Of a stretch of DNA of 64,000 bases, positions 35,829-43,783 are shown piece by piece (within the stretch, counting starts at the first letter, position 1; every line of letters starts with the position of its first letter). The notes under the pieces were generated by a model, which was not told the origin of the DNA, ran no database searches, and worked only from the letters and a program-made list of their open reading frames with translations. Origin of the DNA: Ruegeria arenilitoris (lineage in GTDB: Bacteria > Pseudomonadota > Alphaproteobacteria > Rhodobacterales > Rhodobacteraceae); assembly GCF_013032445.1 (NCBI RefSeq), contig NZ_WQCA01000006.1, positions 186,001-250,000 of the forward strand. The letters are read 5' to 3'. Both the position numbers and the translations under genes were made by a program.

Positions 35829-35909
35829 CGCGGGTTTAGTAACCTTCCCCCTAGCGCCAAGCCCTCGTATCGCCTAAATTTTCCGTGAGCGTTGCTTTTG
35901 GGGGGCGTC

Positions 35910-35999
35910 ATGTCAGGGACCGGAGTTCAAAAACTGGCCTACGCGGCCCTGTTGGTGCTGTTGTTCGGTGTCTGCACCGGCGTGCTGGGGGGCCTGTAG
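35910..35999 (+). CDS. 29-residue membrane peptide upstream of xpaC
   Basis: A short frame, MSGTGVQKLAYAALLVLL and then FGVCTGVLGGL, ends with TAG 3 bp before the XpaC start codon at 36003. Residues 8-28 form one hydrophobic helix. A GGGGGGCGTC stretch precedes the ATG. The tight spacing implies translational coupling. Too short for family assignment; it could be a leader or a small subunit. Evidence is the ribosome site, hydrophobic pattern and spacing only. Confidence 0.5.
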   Translation: MSGTGVQKLAYAALLVLLFGVCTGVLGGL

Positions 36000-36002
36000 C
36001 GC

Positions 36003-36917
36003 ATGTCACAGCGATATGGCGGAAAATTCAGCCCACAAGGCGGCGGGTCTGACGACGACAAACCGCCGCGCGGGCAATTCCACGGCGCACGGGTCGAACC
36101 GGCGGGCGCGCGGGTAAACATCCTGTTCCTGCCTGCCATTCCGCTGGTATTTCTGTCGCTGAACGACGGCGCAATCGGGATGACGATCGGGCTGATCGCA
36201 GCAGGCCTGCTGACCGGCGCGGCCTTTATGCTGCGCGAGGGTTTGCGCGCCGAGGCTGCCTTTAACGCACGCCGCACTGCGCGCCGCCCTGCCTTTCCCC
36301 GCAAGATTATCGCCAGCGTTCTAACCGGCCTTGGTACTGCGCTGGCCGCCTATCGGTCCGAGTATCTGGACGCCGAGACCGCCGCGCAGGCCAGTCTGGT
36401 GGCCCCTATCCTGTTTGGCGCGGTGGCCACGGTGCTGCATTCGGTGTCTTTCGGGCTGGACCCGATGAAGGACAAGGGCATGGAAGGGATCGATACCTTT
36501 CAACAGGACCGCGTCGCCCGTGTGGTCGAAGACGCCGAAACGCACCTGTCCGAAATGACCGACGCCATCAAGCGCGCCGGCGATCGACGGGTCGAGGCAC
36601 GGGTCGAACGTTTTCAGGACACAGCCCGCGACCTGTTCCGCACGGTCGAGGAAGACCCGCGCGATCTGGCCGGTGCCCGCAAGTATCTGACTGTCTATCT
36701 GCAGGGTGCGCGCGATGCGACAGTGAAGTTCTCCGATGTCTATGCCCGAACCCGTGATGCGCAGGCGCTGGCTGACTACACCGCCCTGCTAGACGATCTG
36801 GAACAGAATTTCGCGGCCCGCACCCGCAAGATGCTTTTGGATGACCGTAGTGATCTGACGGTTGAAATTGACGTATTGCGCGAGCGGTTACAGCGCGAAG
36901 GCGTCCGGTTGGACTGA
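36003..36917 (+). CDS. XpaC-like protein (5-bromo-4-chloroindolyl phosphate hydrolysis family)
   Basis: A 304-residue membrane protein. A Gly/Asp/Pro-rich cytosolic start is followed by two hydrophobic pairs (about 38-72 and 101-148, including ASLVAPILFGAVATVLHSV) and a long helical, charged C-terminal half (about 160-304) with coiled-coil character. It resembles XpaC, named for a B. subtilis phenotype but of unknown function; XpaC is typically paired with TelA, as here. First full-size gene of the module running to 41406. Confidence 0.82.
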   Translation: MSQRYGGKFSPQGGGSDDDKPPRGQFHGARVEPAGARVNILFLPAIPLVFLSLNDGAIGMTIGLIAAGLLTGAAFMLREGLRAEAAFNARRTARRPAFPRKIIASVLTGLGTALAAYRSEYLDAETAAQASLVAPILFGAVATVLHSVSFGLDPMKDKGMEGIDTFQQDRVARVVEDAETHLSEMTDAIKRAGDRRVEARVERFQDTARDLFRTVEEDPRDLAGARKYLTVYLQGARDATVKFSDVYARTRDAQALADYTALLDDLEQNFAARTRKMLLDDRSDLTVEIDVLRERLQREGVRLD

Positions 36918-36947
36918 CCGGACAGTTATTTGAGAAAGGATTACCCC

Positions 36948-38138
36948 ATGTCCGATGCAATCAAGAACAAGGCGGTCGAGGCCGAAACGTTGGTTCAGGA
37001 AGTAACCGCCGTTGCTCTGCCCGAGCCTGTTGCCGAAGTTGTCTCTCTTGAAGAAGCAGACGAACCTGTAAGCGCTGAAATCCGCAAGCGGATGGACGAG
37101 ATCGACATGGAGAACACCAACTCGATCGTCTCTTTCGGATCGTCCGCACAGGCCGAGTTGCAGGAGATCAGCCAGGCGATGCTTGCGGACGTACGCAACA
37201 AGGATGTAGGGCCCGCCGGGGACAGCCTGCGCAACATTGTCACCACGATCCGCGGCTTTTCGGTCAGCGAACTGGATGTGCGCCGCGAACGCAGCTGGTG
37301 GGAGAAACTGATGGGTCGTGCCGCGCCATTCGCCAAGTTCACTGCTCAATACGAAGAGGTCCAGGGGCAGATCGACCGTATCACCGACGACCTGCTGGGT
37401 CATGAACACACGCTGTTGAAAGACATCAAATCGCTCGACCTGCTTTATGAAAAGACGCTGGGGTTCTATGACGAACTGGCGCTTTACATCGCGGCGGGTG
37501 AGGAAAAGCTGACCGAGCTGGACAGCCACGACATTCCGGAAAAAGAGGCCGAGGTTCAGGCGGCTCCCGAAGAAGAACAGGTCATGAAAGCGCAGGAACT
37601 GCGTGACATGCGCGCCGCGCGGGATGATCTGGAACGCCGTGTGCACGACCTGAAACTGACCCGTCAGGTGACGATGCAGTCGCTGCCCTCGATCCGGCTG
37701 GTGCAGGAAAACGACAAATCCCTAGTAACCAAGATCAACTCGACGCTGGTGAACACCGTGCCGCTGTGGGAAACCCAACTGGCGCAGGCCGTCACCATCC
37801 AGCGCAGCGCCGAAGCCGCCGCCGCCGTGCGTGACGCCAATGATCTGACCAACGAACTGCTGACCTCGAACGCCGCCAACCTGCGCGATTCCAACAAGAT
37901 GATCCGCGAGGAAATGGAGCGTGGCGTGTTCGACATCGAAGCTGTCAAACAGGCCAACGCTGACCTGATCGGCACCATCAACGAAAGCCTCGCCATCGCG
38001 GACGAAGGAAAGGCCAAACGCGCCGCCGCCGAGCAGGAACTGCAGAAGATGGAAGCCGAGTTGCGCGACACGCTGGCCTCGGCCAAGGCGCGTCAGGACG
38101 GCATCGGCGACAATGCCGGCGCGGCTGTTCCGAGCTGA
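36948..38138 (+). CDS. TelA-like toxic anion resistance protein
   Basis: A 396-residue, almost wholly helical, cytosolic protein of the TelA/KlaA family (tellurite and other toxic anion resistance, mechanism unknown). Conserved central stretch VTMQSLPSIRLVQENDKSLV followed by NTVPLWETQLAQAVTIQRS is the family hallmark. Long heptad-like regions support coiled coils. The start at MSDAIKNKAVEA follows GAGAAAGGATTACCCC, 30 bp after xpaC. XpaC-TelA pairs are widespread, indicating joint action at the membrane. Confidence 0.88.
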   Translation: MSDAIKNKAVEAETLVQEVTAVALPEPVAEVVSLEEADEPVSAEIRKRMDEIDMENTNSIVSFGSSAQAELQEISQAMLADVRNKDVGPAGDSLRNIVTTIRGFSVSELDVRRERSWWEKLMGRAAPFAKFTAQYEEVQGQIDRITDDLLGHEHTLLKDIKSLDLLYEKTLGFYDELALYIAAGEEKLTELDSHDIPEKEAEVQAAPEEEQVMKAQELRDMRAARDDLERRVHDLKLTRQVTMQSLPSIRLVQENDKSLVTKINSTLVNTVPLWETQLAQAVTIQRSAEAAAAVRDANDLTNELLTSNAANLRDSNKMIREEMERGVFDIEAVKQANADLIGTINESLAIADEGKAKRAAAEQELQKMEAELRDTLASAKARQDGIGDNAGAAVPS

Positions 38139-38151
38139 CGGCGGGTTGCGC

Positions 38152-39108
38152 GTGCGGGTATCGGGATATCTGAAACCTCTATTTGGTTTTGTCGCGCTGT
38201 TGGCTTTGGCCAACTGCGATGAAACGTTGACGTCTTCGGTTGTTCCGCAACCGCGCCCAGTGGCACCCGCGCCTGCGCCCAACGCCTACGTCCCTCCGTC
38301 CGCGGCCAGTCAGGATCTGGCCCGGTTCTATCAGCGGGTTGAGCGTGACCTGCTGACCCGTGGTCTGCTGCGCACAGACGGTGGCGGCCCCGATACGCCT
38401 TATGACGCCGACGACCTGGCGCGCAATTTCGAGGCCATTGCCTTTTACAGTGAGTATCCCGACCACGCGGTGACCGCGTCTTCGCGCAAGACGGACGGAC
38501 AGCTCAGCCGGTGGACTGGTCCGGTGCGCGTGCAGACTGAATTCGCCCCGTCGGTCGCGCCCGAAGCGCGCAAACAGGATGCCGCGCAAGTCGAAGCCTA
38601 CACGGCGCGGCTGGCCAAACTGACCGATCACCCGATTTCGGTGGTCAATCGTAAGGCCAACTTCCACGTGTTTTTTGCGGGCAAGGATGACAGCAGCTAT
38701 GTGGTCATGCGGCTCAAGCAGTTGATCCCGAATATCGGTCAGGCCTCGCTGGATCTGGTCGCGAATCCGCGCGCCAATATCGACTGTTTCGTGTTTGCAT
38801 CGGCCACCAGTACGGCGCCCAACCGATATGTACGTGCGGTGACGCTGATCCGTACTGAACTGCCTGATCTGTTGCGCCGCAGTTGCATCCATGAAGAGAT
38901 TGCACAGGGCCTTGGACTGTCGAATGACAGCCCCGCCGCGCGCCCGTCGATTTTCAACGATGATGACGAGTTTGCGCTGCTAACCAGCCATGACGAAAAA
39001 CTACTGACAATGCTCTACGACCCGCGCCTGGAACTCGGAGTGAAGGCCGAGGACGCCCGCCCCGTGGTGCGGATCATTGCGCGCGAATTGATGGGCCAGC
39101 AGCTCTGA
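38152..39108 (+). CDS. DUF2927 lipoprotein
   Basis: A 318-residue lipoprotein. Signal with charged start RVSGYLKPLFGFVALLALANC (lipobox LANC), a Pro/Ala-rich linker, then the DUF2927 domain (about 60-300) including a conserved CIHEEIAQGLGLSND near the C-terminus with paired His-Glu-Glu, reminiscent of a zinc-protease HExx site but not a full HExxH. The start is uncertain: GTG at 38152 (chosen) or TTG at 38146. Sits 13 bp downstream of the TelA gene; exported partner of the module. Confidence 0.8.
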   Translation: MRVSGYLKPLFGFVALLALANCDETLTSSVVPQPRPVAPAPAPNAYVPPSAASQDLARFYQRVERDLLTRGLLRTDGGGPDTPYDADDLARNFEAIAFYSEYPDHAVTASSRKTDGQLSRWTGPVRVQTEFAPSVAPEARKQDAAQVEAYTARLAKLTDHPISVVNRKANFHVFFAGKDDSSYVVMRLKQLIPNIGQASLDLVANPRANIDCFVFASATSTAPNRYVRAVTLIRTELPDLLRRSCIHEEIAQGLGLSNDSPAARPSIFNDDDEFALLTSHDEKLLTMLYDPRLELGVKAEDARPVVRIIARELMGQQL

Positions 39109-39130
39109 GCCCAAAGAAAAGGAGACACCA

Positions 39131-40279
39131 ATGGGTATTTTCGATTTTCTGACCGGAGAATTTATCGACGTCATTCACTGGGTCGACGACACACGCGACA
39201 CCATGGTCTGGCGGTTCGAACGTGAGGGGCATGAGATCAAATACGGCGCCAAGCTGACTGTGCGCGAAGGTCAGGCGGCGGTCTTCGTGCATGAAGGGCA
39301 GTTGGCGGATGTATTCACGCCGGGTCTTTATATGCTTGAAACCAACAACATGCCGATCATGACGACCCTGCAACACTGGGATCATGGCTTTCAGTCTCCG
39401 TTCAAGTCCGAGATCTATTTCGTCAATACGACGCGCTTCAATGATCTGAAATGGGGCACCAAAAACCCGATCATGCTGCGCGATCCCGAGTTCGGCCCGA
39501 CCCGTATTCGGGCCTTCGGCACCTACACGATCCGAGTCAAAGACCCCGCAAAATTTATGGTCGAGATCGTGGGCACCGATGGTGAGTTCACCATGGATGA
39601 GATCAGCTTTCAGATCCGCAACATCATCGTGCAGGAGTTTAGTCGCGTCATCGCAGGCTCCGGCATTCCGGTTCTGGACATGGCTGCAAACACTGCCGAT
39701 CTGGGTAAGCTGATCGCGGCTGAGGTTTCCCCAGTGTTGGACAGCTATGGGCTGGAAATGCCTGAGTTTTACATCGAAAACATCTCACTTCCGCCTGCGG
39801 TCGAGGCGGCGCTGGACAAGCGAACCTCAATGGGGTTGGCGGGCGATCTGGGCAAGTTCACCCAGTATTCGGCGGCCGAGGCGATGACCGCCGCCGCCAA
39901 CAATCCCGGTCAAGGCGGCGGTATGGGCGCGGGTCTTGGTATGGGGATGGGAATGGCGATGGCCAGCCAAATGGCAAACATGGCAGCGGGTCAACCGAGT
40001 GGCCCGTGGGGCAGTTCCGCCCCCGCTGCCCCGCAACCGACAACGCATGCGACACCACCACCCCCTCCGCCCGTTGAGCATGTGTGGCATATCGCGGTCG
40101 ATGGGCAGACCAGCGGTCCGTTCTCAAAAGCCAAGATGGGCCGTATGGCTAGCGACGGAGAGATCACCCGTGAGACCCATGTCTGGACTGCCGGTCAGGA
40201 CGGTTGGAAAAAGGCCGGAGACGTGCAGGAACTAGCGCAACTGTTTACGATCCTGCCGCCACCACCGCCCGGAGCCTGA
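39131..40279 (+). CDS. SPFH/band-7 protein with C-terminal GYF_2 domain
   Basis: A 382-residue cytosolic or membrane-associated protein. The SPFH domain spans about residues 30-235, followed by a Gly/Met-rich linker (GQGGGMGAGLGMGMGMAMA, about 258-276), a Pro-rich segment, and a GYF_2 domain at about 318-375 (VWHIAVDGQTSGPFSKAKMG). There is no N-terminal transmembrane helix. Matches the YdjI-type SPFH group. The GYF_2 domain probably recognises proline-rich partners. Led by AAAGGAGACACCA, 22 bp after the DUF2927 gene. Confidence 0.88.
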   Translation: MGIFDFLTGEFIDVIHWVDDTRDTMVWRFEREGHEIKYGAKLTVREGQAAVFVHEGQLADVFTPGLYMLETNNMPIMTTLQHWDHGFQSPFKSEIYFVNTTRFNDLKWGTKNPIMLRDPEFGPTRIRAFGTYTIRVKDPAKFMVEIVGTDGEFTMDEISFQIRNIIVQEFSRVIAGSGIPVLDMAANTADLGKLIAAEVSPVLDSYGLEMPEFYIENISLPPAVEAALDKRTSMGLAGDLGKFTQYSAAEAMTAAANNPGQGGGMGAGLGMGMGMAMASQMANMAAGQPSGPWGSSAPAAPQPTTHATPPPPPPVEHVWHIAVDGQTSGPFSKAKMGRMASDGEITRETHVWTAGQDGWKKAGDVQELAQLFTILPPPPPGA

Positions 40280-40314
40280 TCCTTCGGGCACCAGCGTAGT
40301 AACAGGGTTGCACG

Positions 40315-41406
40315 ATGACCGAAGAACACAGATTTCCCTGCGAGCAATGCGGCGCGGATTACCGGTTTAACCCCGCTGATGGCAGTTTGACCTGCGATCA
40401 CTGCGGGCATTCCGAGGCTATCGGCGCTGGCCCGTGGGGTGGCGCCAGCCTCAAAGAGCTCGATTTTATCGCAGCTGTCGCGGACCGGTTACCGGACACC
40501 GAGATCGAAGAAACGCGCGTTCTGTCCTGCCCCAACTGCGCGGCTCAGGTCGAGTTCGACCCCGCCACCCATGCTGCTGAATGCCCGTTCTGTGCAACGC
40601 CGGTGGTCACCGACACCGGGGTCAATCGGCACATCAAACCGCGCGGCGTACTGCCTTTTGCTTTGGATGAACGTACGGCGCACAAGGCGATGGGTGATTG
40701 GCTGGGGCGGTTGTGGTTTGCGCCGAATGGGTTGAAGGATTACGCCCGCAAAGGCCGTAAGATGCAGGGAATTTATGTACCCTACTGGACGTTCGACGCC
40801 GACACACAGTCCAGCTATCGCGGTGAGCGTGGCACCGTCTATTATGAAACCCGAACCGTCATGCGCGACGGCAAACGCGTGCAACAGCAGGTGCCCAAGG
40901 TACGGTGGTCTCCGAAATCCGGGCGTGTGAAGCGATTCTTTGACGATGTGCTTGTGCTGGCTGCACGGTCTTTGCCCAAAAGCTACACCGACGCGCTTGA
41001 GCCTTGGGATTTACCCGCGCTGGAGCCCTATCAGCCGGAGTATCTGGCGGGGTTTCGGGCCGAGGCTTACACCGTCGAATTGCAGGAAGGATACTCCGAG
41101 GCGCGCGGATATATGGCGCGGGTTATTGAGCGGGACGTGCGCTTTGACATTGGTGGCGACCGTCAGCGGATACACGCGATTGACACGGATGTGCGGGATG
41201 TGACCTTCAAGCATATCCTTCTGCCGGTTTGGATGGCTGCCTACAAATATCGCGGCCAGACCTATCGCTTTGTCATCAACGGTCGAACCGGCCGCGTTCA
41301 GGGGGAACGCCCCTGGTCGGCTATCAAGATCACCATCGCCGTTCTTCTGGGCCTGCTTGTGGCGGCCGGTGTCGGGTATCTGATGGCGACGGGTCAACAA
41401 GGGTAA
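40315..41406 (+). CDS. Double zinc-ribbon protein with C-terminal membrane anchor
   Basis: A 363-residue protein with two N-terminal zinc ribbons: Cys9, Cys12, Cys27, Cys30 and Cys72, Cys75, Cys90, Cys93. A central beta-rich region follows (YVPYWTFDADTQSSYRGERG), with a C-terminal helix at about 340-358 (ITIAVLLGLLVAAGVGYLMA). Homologues are labelled TFIIB-type zinc finger or primosomal protein N'-like, but no helicase motifs are present. Pairs with SPFH genes of the YdjI type (YdjL/YdjP-like clusters). Last gene of the module; function unknown. Confidence 0.83.
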   Translation: MTEEHRFPCEQCGADYRFNPADGSLTCDHCGHSEAIGAGPWGGASLKELDFIAAVADRLPDTEIEETRVLSCPNCAAQVEFDPATHAAECPFCATPVVTDTGVNRHIKPRGVLPFALDERTAHKAMGDWLGRLWFAPNGLKDYARKGRKMQGIYVPYWTFDADTQSSYRGERGTVYYETRTVMRDGKRVQQQVPKVRWSPKSGRVKRFFDDVLVLAARSLPKSYTDALEPWDLPALEPYQPEYLAGFRAEAYTVELQEGYSEARGYMARVIERDVRFDIGGDRQRIHAIDTDVRDVTFKHILLPVWMAAYKYRGQTYRFVINGRTGRVQGERPWSAIKITIAVLLGLLVAAGVGYLMATGQQG

Positions 41407-41497
41407 AATGGCCCAAAAGCCAACAATTGTTAGCGCTTGAACTTCCCCCCGGCAGACGCCATTCTGCGCCGCGTCAACGCCGAGCGGGGAGGCCTGT

Positions 41498-42166
41498 GTG
41501 ACGCTATCCGATCTGAACCAATTGCTGGCAGTGCGACATTCATGCCGGGCATTCCTTCCCGACCTGGTCCCAAGGGAACAAATCGAACAAATCCTGACCA
41601 GTGCTGCGCGCGTGCCCAGTTGGTGCAATGCCCAGCCTTGGCAAGTGGTTGTCACCAGCGGCGATGAAACCGACCAGTTCCGCGCGGCACTGCAAAAAGA
41701 AGCCATGACCGGCGCGCCTGCCCCGGACGTGCCCTTTCCGACATCATACTCAGGTGCATACAAAGACCGCCGCCGCGCCTGCGGTTGGGCCTTGTATGAT
41801 GCGGTAGGTGTTGAACGCGGCGATCGCGCGGCCTCAGCCCGGCAGATGATGGAAAACTTCTCACTGTTCGGTGCACCGCATTGCGCGATCATCACCAGCC
41901 CGAAGGAACTTGGGGCCTATGGCGCGCTGGATTGCGGTGGGTTCGTCACAGCGTTCTCATTGGCCGCACAGGCGCTTGGCGTCGCCACGATCCCACAGGC
42001 GGCGGTGGCCACCTACAGCCCGTTCCTGCGCCGCTATTTTGACATCCCGGACGACCGGATGATTTTGTGCGCGATTTCCTTTGGCTATGCGGATAAAGAT
42101 CACCCAGCCAACAGCTTTCGTACCGACCGCGCTGATCTGAGTGAGATTGTCGAATGGGTCGGGTAA
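41498..42166 (+). CDS. Nitroreductase-family flavoprotein
   Basis: A 222-residue FMN-dependent NAD(P)H oxidoreductase. N-terminal [20 protein letters not shown] is the FMN phosphate-binding Arg-rich motif, followed by [20 protein letters not shown] and a C-terminal [20 protein letters not shown]. Reduces nitro compounds or quinones; physiological substrate unknown. It lies 25 bp upstream of dtd on the same strand, possibly in one transcript. Confidence 0.9.
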   Translation: MTLSDLNQLLAVRHSCRAFLPDLVPREQIEQILTSAARVPSWCNAQPWQVVVTSGDETDQFRAALQKEAMTGAPAPDVPFPTSYSGAYKDRRRACGWALYDAVGVERGDRAASARQMMENFSLFGAPHCAIITSPKELGAYGALDCGGFVTAFSLAAQALGVATIPQAAVATYSPFLRRYFDIPDDRMILCAISFGYADKDHPANSFRTDRADLSEIVEWVG

Positions 42167-42191
42167 CGGACGCAGCAAGCGGAGAGTAAAT

Positions 42192-42629
42192 TTGCGCGCC
42201 TTATTACAGCGAGTTTCACGCGCCAGCGTATCGGTAGCCGGCAAAACCATCGGCCAGACCGGGCCGGGGTTGATGGTTTTGGTCTGTGCGATGCTGGACG
42301 ATGATGAGAAAAAGGCGGATCAGCTGGCCGCCAAAGTCTCGAAACTGCGGATATTCAAGGATGATGCTAGAAAAATGAACCGGTCGGTGAAAGATATCGA
42401 TGGATCGGCGCTGGTGATCAGCCAGTTCACGCTGGCTGCGGACACCTCGCGCGGCAACCGACCGGGATTCTCCCAAGCGGCAGCACCGGACTTCGGCAAG
42501 CATCTGTATGAGGTCTTCGCCCAGCGGCTTGAGGCATACGGTGTGCCGGTCGAAACCGGTGAATTCGGGGCGGATATGGCGGTAGAACTGGTCAATGACG
42601 GGCCGGTCACGATTTGGGTGGAAAACTGA
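42192..42629 (+). CDS. dtd: D-aminoacyl-tRNA deacylase
   Basis: A 145-residue enzyme that removes D-amino acids (and glycine from tRNA-Ala) from mischarged tRNAs. [20 protein letters not shown] is the Dtd active site, and the C-terminal [10 protein letters not shown] contains the cross-subunit Gly-cis-Pro motif. The start is a TTG at 42192 behind AGCGGAGAG, giving the standard 145-residue length. Its TGA overlaps the ATG of the glycerate kinase gene. Confidence 0.95.
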   Translation: MRALLQRVSRASVSVAGKTIGQTGPGLMVLVCAMLDDDEKKADQLAAKVSKLRIFKDDARKMNRSVKDIDGSALVISQFTLAADTSRGNRPGFSQAAAPDFGKHLYEVFAQRLEAYGVPVETGEFGADMAVELVNDGPVTIWVEN

Positions 42630-43732
42630 TGGACAGAAAAGAACAGGCAATTCGCATCTGGCAGGCCGGTGTCGATGCGGTGGGCGGTCACGCGGCGACC
42701 AGCAAAGTACTGCACGATATCCCCGAACCAGATCAGATTCTGGCCGTGGGCAAACCCGCTGCCGCCATGGCCCGCGCCGCGTTGGAACATTTCGGCCCAC
42801 GCCCGACGCTTGTTGTCACCAAAGACGACCACGGCCGTGACCTGCCGGATCACGTTTCGGTAATCGAGGCGTCCCATCCCGTTCCCGACAGCCGCAGTCT
42901 TCAGGGCGGTGAGGCGCTGCGCAAGGCGGTCGAAGCCATGCAGGCAGGCACGCACTTGCTGTTGCTGGTGTCCGGTGGGGCGTCGTCTCTGGCCGAGGAT
43001 TTGCTGCCGGGTAAAACGCTGTCCGATCTGGAGCAGTTGAACAAACAGCTGCTGGCCGAGGGGCTGGACATCACGGCCATGAACGCCGAACGCCGCAAGC
43101 TATCGAGGATTAAAGGCGGTGGGCTTCTGTCTCATTTCCAAGGGGAAAAGGCGACCGTGCTGGCAATCTCGGATGTGCCCGGGGACGACCTGAATGTTGT
43201 CGGTTCGGGGATCGGCGCACTGCCGGAGAGTTATAATTTCGAGGCAACTACGCAGATCGTAGCGTCGAATGCTCATGCCCGCGCGGCCGCTGTGGATTTG
43301 GCGCAGGACGAGGGCTTGATGGTGCTCACCAACGAAGAAAGTCTGCATGATGATTTTCTGAAAGTTGCCGAAACGCTGGGTGAGCGTCTTCGCTCCATGC
43401 CCAGCGGCGCCATGGTTTTTGGTGGAGAGCCAACGGTTGTCCTGCCCGAAAACCCAGGGCGTGGCGGGCGCAATCAAGGACTGGCGCTGGCACTGGCCCG
43501 CGAGATTGCAGGGATCGAAGGGCTTACCGTAGTCGTGGGCGGCACCGATGGAACGGATGGCCCAACAGATGCCGCCGGGGCGATCATTGACGGAACCACC
43601 TGGGGCGATGGCGCTGAACAAGCGCTGCAACAGGCGGACAGCGGCAGCTATTTGGATCGCGCGGGCGCATTGCTGGTAACAGGCCCCACAGGCACCAACG
43701 TAATGGACTTGCTTGTCGCAATCCGCGACTGA
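42629..43732 (+). CDS. Glycerate 2-kinase (MOFRL family)
   Basis: A 367-residue kinase of the DUF4147/MOFRL type that phosphorylates D-glycerate for the glyoxylate/tartronate or serine routes. N-terminal ILAVGKPAAAMARAALEH, middle LLVSGGASSLAEDLLPG, and C-terminal GGRNQGLALALAREI ... VVGGTDGTDGPTDAAGAII are family hallmarks. Shorter than the usual 410-420 residues, mainly in the N-terminal domain. Overlaps dtd by one base (TGATG), so translationally coupled. Confidence 0.9.
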   Translation: MDRKEQAIRIWQAGVDAVGGHAATSKVLHDIPEPDQILAVGKPAAAMARAALEHFGPRPTLVVTKDDHGRDLPDHVSVIEASHPVPDSRSLQGGEALRKAVEAMQAGTHLLLLVSGGASSLAEDLLPGKTLSDLEQLNKQLLAEGLDITAMNAERRKLSRIKGGGLLSHFQGEKATVLAISDVPGDDLNVVGSGIGALPESYNFEATTQIVASNAHARAAAVDLAQDEGLMVLTNEESLHDDFLKVAETLGERLRSMPSGAMVFGGEPTVVLPENPGRGGRNQGLALALAREIAGIEGLTVVVGGTDGTDGPTDAAGAIIDGTTWGDGAEQALQQADSGSYLDRAGALLVTGPTGTNVMDLLVAIRD

Positions 43733-43783
43733 TCTGACGATTTTGACCCAACTTGTTTTGCAATTCCCCCGGACAGTGTTGGA

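Noticed and set aside
37664..38282. Open frames antisense to the TelA-like and DUF2927 genes
   Set aside because: Composition typical of shadows of coiled-coil genes; sense frames have ribosome sites and family motifs.
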